This document shows positions 44,858 to 52,705 of a DNA stretch of 64,000 nucleotides, in pieces. The DNA lies in NCBI RefSeq assembly GCF_030186535.1, contig NZ_JASNVW010000005.1, positions 31,539 through 95,538 on the forward strand, in the 5' to 3' direction. Under the pieces are notes generated by a model. The model was given only the letters and a program-made list of their open reading frames with translations, made no database searches and had not been told where the DNA came from. Positions within the stretch are counted from its first letter, which is position 1; each line of letters opens with the position of its first letter. The DNA comes from Ignisphaera cupida (GTDB lineage Archaea; Thermoproteota; Thermoprotei_A; Sulfolobales; Ignisphaeraceae). The position numbers and the translations under genes were made by a program.

Positions 44858-45711
44858 ATAGACTCCTCCAAAAACTGTTTATACACATCTATAATATTTT
44901 TATTGTCTTCGTAAGATATTTGCAAAACTCCTCTTCCACTAGAAAGCACATCACCTATAAACGTAGCAAAGGGTTTGTTAAACGATATTCCCCTAACTTT
45001 TAGAGAAGGAACTATAGAATCTATGTAGAAACTTGGTGACATTGCCTCCACCCTACCACCAACAACAACTCTACCACCAGACATGCCAAAACCTGGGTAT
45101 ATACCAGCACTGCCTTTAACAACAATTGTTCCACTGGTAATGTCTGCACCAGCAAAGTTTTTCGCATTTCCATCAACAATTATTGCACCACCTCCAGCCC
45201 CCCAACCAAGATATGAACCAGCATTGCCGTGAATAACTATTGTTCCTCCCCTCATACCCTTTCCAGACTTCTCCCCGTGGAGTTTGCCACCAGCTCTATG
45301 CCCAACATCACCAAAAACCTCAATAGATCCTCCACGCATTTTACAACCAAGATAGTTTCTAGCAGAGCCATGCACAATTATGGATCCATTGCTCATTTTA
45401 TATCCTGTAAAGTGTCCAACATCACCTTTAACAACTATTTTGCCACCACTCATCTTGTATCCTATAAAGCAAAGCTTGTTTGAGCTATTCTCAATGATTA
45501 TCTCAATTGAGTTTGGGTCTTGAGATGCTTTTGAAGGTCCATCAACACTGAATAGAGTATCTAGAGTTGCTTCAGCTCCACCCTCTAAAATCCTTAGTTT
45601 TCTAATCTCATCTAGGCTTTTACCAGCAAACTTGTTTGGGGAAATGCTTCTAGCGTCAATCAAAACTTTTGGTGTTGAAACAAGCTTTAGAACATAGCTC
45701 ACTCTACTCAC
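44854..45711 (-). CDS. fwdC: Formylmethanofuran dehydrogenase subunit C
   Basis: A 285-residue right-handed beta-helix protein built of G-x-x-M-x-x-G type repeats: GYKMSGGKIVVKGDVG, GYKMSNGSIIVHGSA, GCKMRGGSIEVFGDVG, GMRGGTIVIHGNAG, and GFGMSGGRVVVGG. This region is shared with the glutamate synthase C-terminal domain, but the context and N-terminal half are those of FwdC. It scaffolds the Fwd complex. GTG start, with a GTGA overlap with fwdA. Confidence 0.93.
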   Translation of the reverse strand: MSRVSYVLKLVSTPKVLIDARSISPNKFAGKSLDEIRKLRILEGGAEATLDTLFSVDGPSKASQDPNSIEIIIENSSNKLCFIGYKMSGGKIVVKGDVGHFTGYKMSNGSIIVHGSARNYLGCKMRGGSIEVFGDVGHRAGGKLHGEKSGKGMRGGTIVIHGNAGSYLGWGAGGGAIIVDGNAKNFAGADITSGTIVVKGSAGIYPGFGMSGGRVVVGGRVEAMSPSFYIDSIVPSLKVRGISFNKPFATFIGDVLSSGRGVLQISYEDNKNIIDVYKQFLEESI

Positions 45712-47426
45712 CTGAGATGTGTTTTAATAGATACTTCAAATGGATTTCTAATCTCGTGTTTCCCAATAACGAAGTTGTCTAATGCAACTGTGTAGTACTG
45801 TTTGAATGCAGGTTCCAGATAACTCATCAAATTCTTTTCAACATCTTCTGGAATCTCTGGCTTGACATAGAATGTTTTTCCATAAACTGTTTTAACCACC
45901 TCACCCTCTTTAACAACAATTTCACCACTCTTTATAACCATCCACGCTCTGCTAAATGCTTTGATGAAAACATCATAGTTTTTGGATATGTCAACCTCAT
46001 TTGGATTAATATCGTATATAGCAACATCGGCATCAGCACCAATACCCAAATGCCCTTTGAAACTCTCTACACCAAGAAGCTTTGCAGGCGATGCTCTAGT
46101 AACTATGGCTATGTCGTATAGGCTATACTCTCTATCTATTGATGGCAAAACAGATTTTCTCAAAGCTCTTTGGTTAACCTCCTTCATAGTGTCCTCCCTA
46201 GCTTTTTTGCTTACAAGCCATGCGAAAATCTTTGGATAGTCAAAGAATGTTCCAGCATTTGGATGATCAGTTGTTATAAAAACTCTCCACAAATCATTTG
46301 CTAGAAGAGCTATCTCCAAGCCAATAACCCACTGAATTGTATTGACATAGCTCTTCTTCCTATATCTATATGGAACTATGCCAGATGCTGAATCAATTTC
46401 TGTATCTGAGCTAGCCCACTTCCACCTAGTTAAATGATACAACACAAACTCAAATGGGGCATCCGCAGTCATTGTTGTAGCAGGTCTGCCGAGAATAACC
46501 TGCCCAAGGTCTAGAGTCGCATTCGGATTTCTGTTAAGCTCCTTAGCTATTTCCTCACCACCACTCTCCAGCGTTGCCCACGAATCCCCCTTGTAGCCAG
46601 TAAACTGAACATGCGTTATGTGCATTGCTGGCCCAGGAGCTAACCTTTTCACAGACTCTGAAAGAGTCATGGTCTTCAACGTTGTTACATAGTTTCCTGG
46701 ATAACCAAGCCTGTTACAGTGAATGTGTACTTTGTGAGGAATGTTTATTACTTGAGCTGCTTCAGCAACAGCTGTTATTATTTCTTTTGGTGTAATGCCA
46801 TAGAATGGTATTTCCTCATCAATATCGATACCCCTTCCCCTGAGAACCCATGCAACATCAGAACCAGGGTCAACAAGCTTTAGAGAATACGTTTTTGTGG
46901 CATATAGCAGCCATGCCAAGTAGGCTACAAGCAAATCTTTTTTACCTTCCTTTATAAGGTCTAGAACAATCCAGTTAGAATCCACCAAAACATATGCTGC
47001 TTTATCAATTATTGGAATACTGTTTAGTTCATGGTGTGTATGCCTTGTTTTTATAGGTGGTGTAGCTGGTTCAACAACAAATGTGTATCCAAGTCTTGCA
47101 TATCCATATCCAATTCTATAGGCATTTGGAACTGTAAGCCCTGTTTCAGCTCTTGTGTATGGAAGCTTGTGTGGCTTATTAGTTAGGTAGTGGTCCTCTG
47201 GTCTTATCATTCTACCAACATTAACCTTAGGCCCTGCTATGTGAGAGTGAATATCTATTCCACCAGCCATAACAACCTTATTCTTAGCATCTACAACAAC
47301 TGCTTTGCTTTCATCAATTTCTTTTGGATCAACAATTTTACCATTTTTAATGGCTATATCCATAACCTCTCCTTTAATATTATTTAGAGGATCAAACACA
47401 ATACCATTTCTTATGAGAATCTCCAT
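45708..47426 (-). CDS. fwdA: Formylmethanofuran dehydrogenase subunit A (amidohydrolase)
   Basis: A 572-residue amidohydrolase-fold subunit that hydrolyses or forms the N-formyl bond of formylmethanofuran at a binuclear metal site. Metal-binding blocks: GGIDIHSHIAGPKVN near residue 60, VHIHCNRLGYPGNY, MHITHVQFTGY and ITTDHPNAGTFFDYP. These are the canonical FwdA/FhcA motifs. ATG at 47426 overlaps the stop of the FwdDB gene (TGATG). The gene order DB-A-C resembles methanogen fwd operons; bacterial fhc operons encode homologues but without an active molybdopterin subunit. Confidence 0.95.
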   Translation of the reverse strand: MEILIRNGIVFDPLNNIKGEVMDIAIKNGKIVDPKEIDESKAVVVDAKNKVVMAGGIDIHSHIAGPKVNVGRMIRPEDHYLTNKPHKLPYTRAETGLTVPNAYRIGYGYARLGYTFVVEPATPPIKTRHTHHELNSIPIIDKAAYVLVDSNWIVLDLIKEGKKDLLVAYLAWLLYATKTYSLKLVDPGSDVAWVLRGRGIDIDEEIPFYGITPKEIITAVAEAAQVINIPHKVHIHCNRLGYPGNYVTTLKTMTLSESVKRLAPGPAMHITHVQFTGYKGDSWATLESGGEEIAKELNRNPNATLDLGQVILGRPATTMTADAPFEFVLYHLTRWKWASSDTEIDSASGIVPYRYRKKSYVNTIQWVIGLEIALLANDLWRVFITTDHPNAGTFFDYPKIFAWLVSKKAREDTMKEVNQRALRKSVLPSIDREYSLYDIAIVTRASPAKLLGVESFKGHLGIGADADVAIYDINPNEVDISKNYDVFIKAFSRAWMVIKSGEIVVKEGEVVKTVYGKTFYVKPEIPEDVEKNLMSYLEPAFKQYYTVALDNFVIGKHEIRNPFEVSIKTHLR

Positions 47427-49153
47427 CACTTTGCCAACCCCTTAAACTCCTTAATTTTTTCAAGAAGCATTTCAAGAACATTTTTATCGCATAACACACC
47501 CTGTGGAGGATCCAAAACCTTTCTCATGTATATTGGAACCCCATCCATTCTGTAGGCAGTTCCCTCACACTCTATTCCTGTTAATCCTACAGGTATAACT
47601 ATATCTGCGAATGATGTTGTTAAAGACCACTTGGCGTCAACTACTATTACAGGTATTTTTGATAAGTGCTCAACAGCTTTTCTTGGGAAGTGGGCAGCAG
47701 GATCTGAGGCTATTATTAAAGCAGCATCAACATCTCCATTTGCTAGAAGATCTGTTGCTGATGTTACTCCCACAAACATTCTTGGAAAGCCTCTTGCAAA
47801 ATCAACTGAATATGGATAACCAGTATTCCACAGCAGAACATGGTTTGCTCCTGTAACATTGTAGTGTCCTCTCATTGGCAAGAGAACCCACTTTGTCCAT
47901 TCATTGAGTTCTTGAACAAGCTTTATGGCCATTTCAATGTTTTTATATCTGGCATCGTTTTGTGTAAGCCCCATGCCAAAGAATATAACACCATATCTAG
48001 CTGTTCTCAAAATCTCTGCAAGCTCCAGTATCTTCTCCCTTGGAACACCAGCTACAGTAGGAGCTTCAATCTCCAAATCCCTTATAGCCATTCTCAAAGC
48101 TGTTAAAAGCTCCAGGTCTTTCCCAGGCTCAACCTGTATGAAAATATCTGCAAGTTCTGCACTCATAGTTTTTCTAACATCAATTACGATAATCTTTCTT
48201 TGCTTCCTGCCCTCAACAAATCTACCCTTTGACGTAATAAGTCTTGCAATGTGGTTTTGATGAGCCTCTCTAGGATTGCTACCCCAAAAAACTATAACAT
48301 CTGCTAGGTGAAGCACTGGTGCAAATGTTGGTGTAACTGTTCCAACCTCTTGAGCAGCTAGAATTGTTGGCCCATGGCAAACAACAGATGTGTTGTCTAT
48401 AGCTCCATGGAGAATCTCAGCAATTTCAACAGCTACATCAATTGCTTCTACGCATGTATTTGAAAGTCCATATATCAAAGGATATTTGGAGTTCACAAGA
48501 ATTTTAGCTGCTTTCTCAATAGCGTTCTCCAAATCAGATTCAACAAACCTATTCCCATCTCTTACATAAGGCTTTAAAATTCTGTGTTTATGATAATTAA
48601 GAAACTTTGCTATGGATATGGAGCATCCACCAACATTTCTAACAATTCTCGTTCCATCAACTTCTATTGTTAGATAATCACACAAATCCCCGCAAAACGG
48701 GCATGTAACATTTTTCACAACTCTTTTTTCGCCAGATTTCACCTCAAGATCTATCATGGGAACCTCTGGAACCTTGGCTCCAAGACTCTTTAAAATTTCT
48801 TGCAAAGTTGTTTTTGGTTCTTGAGCAGGCTCCACTCTTGCTTTAGTGCTTTTGAAATATGGTATTCCAGTTCCATCAGTATCAGAATCAACTACAAAGT
48901 TTGCCCAGGGGCCCATTGGTATGAATATTGATCCTTTACCAACTTTCTCACTAGCCTTCACAGGTAGCACAACTGATCCATGATCTGTTACTATCTTAAC
49001 TAAGTCCTTTACACCAAGCGTTTTTATATCCTCTGGATTCATCTCTGCATAGGCAACTGCATCTCCGTATTTGCTTGACCACTTACCCTCGCTCTCCATC
49101 CACATTCCTTGAGCAATAGATCTGCCAGTTACTAAAACAAATGTTTTCTGCAT
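47426..49153 (-). CDS. Fused formylmethanofuran dehydrogenase subunits D and B (FwdD-FwdB)
   Basis: One 575-residue chain combines two usual subunits. Residues 1-115 are the molybdopterin-dinucleotide-binding D subunit (YGDAVAYAEMNPEDIKTLGV, FIPMGPWANFVV). After a linker of about 30 residues the B subunit begins: VTCPFCGDLCDYL with Cys151, Cys154 and Cys158 and Cys177 for a 4Fe-4S cluster, and VVCHGPTILAAQEVG, in which Cys259 matches the metal-ligating Cys of FwdB. So this is a redox-active W/Mo enzyme, not the inactive FhcB of bacterial methylotrophs. It reduces CO2 or oxidises the formyl group to CO2. No FwdF or FwdG polyferredoxin gene follows. Confidence 0.93.
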   Translation of the reverse strand: MQKTFVLVTGRSIAQGMWMESEGKWSSKYGDAVAYAEMNPEDIKTLGVKDLVKIVTDHGSVVLPVKASEKVGKGSIFIPMGPWANFVVDSDTDGTGIPYFKSTKARVEPAQEPKTTLQEILKSLGAKVPEVPMIDLEVKSGEKRVVKNVTCPFCGDLCDYLTIEVDGTRIVRNVGGCSISIAKFLNYHKHRILKPYVRDGNRFVESDLENAIEKAAKILVNSKYPLIYGLSNTCVEAIDVAVEIAEILHGAIDNTSVVCHGPTILAAQEVGTVTPTFAPVLHLADVIVFWGSNPREAHQNHIARLITSKGRFVEGRKQRKIIVIDVRKTMSAELADIFIQVEPGKDLELLTALRMAIRDLEIEAPTVAGVPREKILELAEILRTARYGVIFFGMGLTQNDARYKNIEMAIKLVQELNEWTKWVLLPMRGHYNVTGANHVLLWNTGYPYSVDFARGFPRMFVGVTSATDLLANGDVDAALIIASDPAAHFPRKAVEHLSKIPVIVVDAKWSLTTSFADIVIPVGLTGIECEGTAYRMDGVPIYMRKVLDPPQGVLCDKNVLEMLLEKIKEFKGLAK

Positions 49154-49160
49154 AGAGAAT

Positions 49161-50090
49161 CTAAACCCTCACATCAATATCTTTAACTATTTCCAAAGCC
49201 TCTTTCAAGTGAAGATGGTAGGGACCTAGTTTACCACCATAGTTACCAGCATCTATTTTAACAACACCTGGAACAGTTGAAGCAGCTTTTATTGCTACAC
49301 CCATTGCCTTAAGTACATATTCTTTCCTCAATCCATTTATAACAATTTCATACACACTATTGACCTCTGGTGGAATTCTAGAATCTTTCACAACACCTTT
49401 GAGAACAGGGCAATACAGGTGGTTTGTTGTTGCTCTAAGCTTTGGATATTTCAAAGAACCTACTTTAGAACCTGATCTAACTATTCCACCTGGGAAAGGT
49501 GTTACAACACCTCTCACATATTTCCTAATAGCTTTAACAGCTTTTTCAGCTGCTTGAAGCCCAGCCTCGCTATTTCTTGCAAGAATGAGTATGTTTCCAC
49601 CTGCAACAGCTTTTACAACCCCAAAGCTATCTTCAACTATGAACTCGCCCTCCATAACTGGAATTCTCCAAATCTTTCTATTGCCAAGCACATCCTCTTT
49701 CTCAAAACCATCACCAAACTTCGCCAATGCCTTTCCAACACCCATTTTTCTTTTCGCCTTTGGCAAACCGTTGAATGCTGCTGTTGTTGGGGCTGTTAAT
49801 ATGCATTGACCAACTCTAGCAATTGTAACTAGTTTGAGGTTCGCAGGATCCGTGTGATATATTTGAATAGCTACACCAGGTCTTGAATCAGGGGTTATTC
49901 TCGGAGATAGAAGTGTTTCTATGCCACATTCACCAGGAGATGCAATAACCGATGTTCCAAAACCAGTTGCAACTCTAGCAGCTGTTAAAGCCCATTTAAA
50001 GCTCTTTGCGGTTACAATAATTCTTGTTGCGTACATGGGAAATGCTTCAGCAAATGTATCCTCAACTACTACAGAGCCTAGCTGAAGCAA
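49161..50090 (-). CDS. ftr: Formylmethanofuran:tetrahydromethanopterin formyltransferase
   Basis: A 309-residue enzyme that transfers the formyl group between methanofuran and H4MPT. Signature stretches: VEDTFAEAFPMYATRI at the N-terminus, GFGTSVIASPGECGIE, SRPGVAIQIYHTD, and GGIVRSGSKVGS. It fits FtrA/FhcD length. The start is TTG at 50090 with GGTG eight bases upstream; no ATG is available at the expected place. Seven bases separate it from the FwdDB gene. Confidence 0.95.
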   Translation of the reverse strand: MLQLGSVVVEDTFAEAFPMYATRIIVTAKSFKWALTAARVATGFGTSVIASPGECGIETLLSPRITPDSRPGVAIQIYHTDPANLKLVTIARVGQCILTAPTTAAFNGLPKAKRKMGVGKALAKFGDGFEKEDVLGNRKIWRIPVMEGEFIVEDSFGVVKAVAGGNILILARNSEAGLQAAEKAVKAIRKYVRGVVTPFPGGIVRSGSKVGSLKYPKLRATTNHLYCPVLKGVVKDSRIPPEVNSVYEIVINGLRKEYVLKAMGVAIKAASTVPGVVKIDAGNYGGKLGPYHLHLKEALEIVKDIDVRV

Positions 50091-50118
50091 AAGAATACAC
50101 CACGTGCGATGCAGTAGT

Positions 50119-51027
50119 TTACTTCGCTATCAACTGTTTTGCAACACTCCAAGCCTCTTTATATTCAAAGATTCCCTTGGCAGACTCTACAGCACGCTTA
50201 AACAACTCTGCAAGAACCTTATTCTTTAGTGTACCTATTCTCAAAGCACCAACACCGTAAACCCCAGGCAAAATCTCTTTGTCATCATCATTTGGATCCA
50301 AACCCTCTACACCAGTTGGTGGAACAGCATTAACATCAGCAACAACTTTAACCCTTTTACCACAGTTTCTAAGAGTCTCTAAATTCAGCAGCCTTACACC
50401 CGCAGCCCCAGTTGCTAGAACTAAATCAGCATTTTCTATAGCTTTACACATCTCGTCTTGTGTATGCGCCTTAACACCAGTGACTACCTCAGCCCCAAGC
50501 TCCTTATTAACTCTATTCGCAACAGCAACAGCTTTCTCCATGCTGCGAGAAGTTACAAAAACTTTTGCACCTTCCATACCAAACATCACAGCAGCTGCTA
50601 CTCCAACAGGGCCAGTACCAGCAAGAATAGCAACGTTTTTGTTTTTGAAATCTCCAAAGCCATGCTTTACACAAATCTGATACATCTTAGCAACAGCTGC
50701 AGCAGCAGTTGTGTTAGAACCACGGGGATCGACAACAACAGCAAATTCGAATGGTGGAAACATAGTTTTTTTAATTACCTCAACAATTTTCTCAACTTTC
50801 TCAACATCATATCCACCAACAAACATCTTTGTGTATCTAACACCCTTTGGACCTCTTGGAAACATAGCGTCTTGAACTATTCTCTGAGCATCAGCAGGCT
50901 CCACATTGCTATACAGCAAAATATGTGCATCTGGAAAGAGATCAGCAACCATCAATGGTTCAAATGGACTTACATGCTTATCGGTGTCTAAAAATAGAAA
51001 CACTATTTTTGGTTGTTGTGAAGACAT
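50119..51027 (-). CDS. NAD(P)-dependent methylene-tetrahydromethanopterin dehydrogenase, MtdA/MtdB type
   Basis: A 302-residue protein that clearly matches the bacterial methylotroph MtdA/MtdB family and not the F420-dependent Mtd of methanogens. Evidence: an N-terminal LFLDTDKHVSPFE, SNTTAAA at 104-110, nucleotide-binding LAGTGPVG at 135-142, a following VTSRSMEKA where the NADP phosphate would bind, and VADVNAVPPTGVEGLD. Expected reaction: methylene-H4MPT plus NAD(P)+ to methenyl-H4MPT. The first gene of the C1 operon; ATG start with GGTGACT upstream and a TATA-like GTTTTTAAA about 35 bases before the start. Confidence 0.93.
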   Translation of the reverse strand: MSSQQPKIVFLFLDTDKHVSPFEPLMVADLFPDAHILLYSNVEPADAQRIVQDAMFPRGPKGVRYTKMFVGGYDVEKVEKIVEVIKKTMFPPFEFAVVVDPRGSNTTAAAAVAKMYQICVKHGFGDFKNKNVAILAGTGPVGVAAAVMFGMEGAKVFVTSRSMEKAVAVANRVNKELGAEVVTGVKAHTQDEMCKAIENADLVLATGAAGVRLLNLETLRNCGKRVKVVADVNAVPPTGVEGLDPNDDDKEILPGVYGVGALRIGTLKNKVLAELFKRAVESAKGIFEYKEAWSVAKQLIAK

Positions 51028-51060
51028 TTAGTCACCAAAATATGTAGTTATTGTATACAA

Positions 51061-51069
51061 TTTAAAAAC
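51061..51069 (-). promoter_or_regulatory. Probable TATA box of the C1 oxidation operon
   Basis: On the minus strand the bases read GTTTTTAAA, 34-42 bases before the ATG at 51027, which places transcription start about 10-15 bases before the gene. The rest of the 51028-51206 gap is AT-rich with no other signal seen. Confidence 0.4.
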
Positions 51070-51206
51070 TCTTATTAAAATTATATTCGATTAAAAAGCT
51101 ATTACCAGAATTGGTATTGACAAAGGTTTTTTGCTGAAATTAAAATACTTTGCTTTTTACATGGGAAGAAACCAAGTTTTAAAATGAGCATAGATAGTTA
51201 GATAGT

Positions 51207-51992
51207 CTATGCTGATTGAAGCATTGATGCAATTGTTTTTGCAGCTTCTGTAAATATCTTAAGAAGCTCTTTGTCATCATTTTTCAAATAGTCTATGAGT
51301 CTCCCCTCGTTTAATGCTTGTGAAAGCTCTGGTTTTATAGGTATTTCAGCAAGTATATTAACCCCCTCTACTCTGTATTCACCAAAGATTTTGTGGATAG
51401 TTCCACAAACTGGGCACTTGAAATAAGCCATGTTCACAACTGCTCCTAGAAGCCTTATTCCAGATATCCGCACAAACTCCTCAGCTTTTTTAACTACGTG
51501 AGCAACTAAATCACCTGGTGTTAAAACTAGAATAGCTCCTTTCACAAACGGTTTAAGCGATTGAGCAATTGTTAAATGCTCATCACCTGTTCCAGGAGGC
51601 ATATCAACAATTATAAAGTCTCTAAAACCCCATTTAGTTTTTGAAACCAGCTCGATTATAGCTCTTGTTTTAAGAGGTCCTCTCCATACAATTGGGCTTT
51701 CCCTTCTATCTAGCAAAAGCTCGAAAGAGGCTATTGCAATGCCGTTAACCTCCAAAGGTGTTATATAACCCTCTACAGTAGCACCCATAAAACCAGATTC
51801 AGCACCCAAAATCCATGGAATACTAGGGCCATGAACATCGGCATCGAGAATAGCAACGCCATAGCCAAGCTCCTTCAAAGCTATGGCCAAGGCTGCTGAA
51901 ACAAATGATTTTCCAACACCACCCTTACCACTCATAACAGCAACAACATTTTTTACACTCCTCAGATTCTCAATGTCTATACGCATCACCAT
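51207..51992 (-). CDS. Mrp/NBP35-type P-loop iron-sulfur cluster carrier
   Basis: A 261-residue cytosolic ATPase with the deviant Walker A MSGKGGVGKSFVSAAL, the switch IVDMPPGTGDEHLT, and CPVCGTIHKIFG, whose CxxC is the cluster-binding site in ApbC/NBP35 proteins. Mrp proteins pass 4Fe-4S clusters to target enzymes; beside the Fwd operon the targets could include FwdDB, though this is only suggested by position. The frame extends to a GTG at 52004; ATG at 51992 follows GGTG. Confidence 0.87.
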   Translation of the reverse strand: MVMRIDIENLRSVKNVVAVMSGKGGVGKSFVSAALAIALKELGYGVAILDADVHGPSIPWILGAESGFMGATVEGYITPLEVNGIAIASFELLLDRRESPIVWRGPLKTRAIIELVSKTKWGFRDFIIVDMPPGTGDEHLTIAQSLKPFVKGAILVLTPGDLVAHVVKKAEEFVRISGIRLLGAVVNMAYFKCPVCGTIHKIFGEYRVEGVNILAEIPIKPELSQALNEGRLIDYLKNDDKELLKIFTEAAKTIASMLQSA

Positions 51993-52124
51993 CAAAATCA
52001 CCACAACACATTGATTTATACTGATTAAGAAAATGATTTAAGCACACAAGAATATATCTTTAAACACTATAACAGTTTTAATTGACTCACCAAATATATT
52101 ATTACACCAGGTGTTTCACAACAA

Positions 52125-52661
52125 ATGAAGAGAAAAAGAACAAGAAAATCTAAGCATAGAAAAAGAACGTTGTTGTATATAGCTATTGCAGCTGTGGTAA
52201 TAGCTGTTGTAATTACGTCAATTATAGCTTTTCAAGCATTGCAAAAAACACAACAAAGCGAAGGCATACCAGTTTATTTGGGATCTGAGAAAATTGGCTA
52301 CATTTCCCCAAAATATGTGGCAGAGCTGAATAGTAAAGTAAGCAATGCTATTAAAACCAATGCTTCCATTGATACATATAAAGACTTGTATTACACGCTA
52401 GCAAATGCCGAGGTGAATAGTGGTATAGCTGGTTATGCATTTTCAGTTCCACACATAGTCGTTGTTAGCAACTATACAATAAAAGCTGTTGTAATAGGTG
52501 AAATAACATCGAAAACATTCTGGAATAATATAACATCCTCAACACAACGCATTATAATGTTTGGCCGGACTACGTGTCCTCATTGCCACAACATGTATGA
52601 ATTCTTCAACAAGTACTACAAAAACATGACAACTTTTATCTGGCTTGATGCAAAACAGTGA
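52125..52661 (+). CDS. Membrane-anchored thioredoxin-fold protein with CPHC motif, possibly truncated
   Basis: A 178-residue protein with a very basic N-terminus, one membrane helix (TLLYIAIAAVVIAVVITSIIAF) and an external domain. GRTTCPHCHNMYEFF near residue 147 is the start of a thioredoxin/DsbA-like fold with redox-active CPHC. The chain stops about 30 residues after it, while such a fold needs 60-80 more residues, so either it is a reduced variant or the 3' end has been lost. The next frame is open for about 20 more codons beyond the stop. Oxidative protein folding outside the membrane is the likely role. Confidence 0.6.
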   Translation: MKRKRTRKSKHRKRTLLYIAIAAVVIAVVITSIIAFQALQKTQQSEGIPVYLGSEKIGYISPKYVAELNSKVSNAIKTNASIDTYKDLYYTLANAEVNSGIAGYAFSVPHIVVVSNYTIKAVVIGEITSKTFWNNITSSTQRIIMFGRTTCPHCHNMYEFFNKYYKNMTTFIWLDAKQ

Positions 52662-52705
52662 AGAACTAACTTCATTTAATATTCGATACTTTGATGCTGC
52701 ACTAC

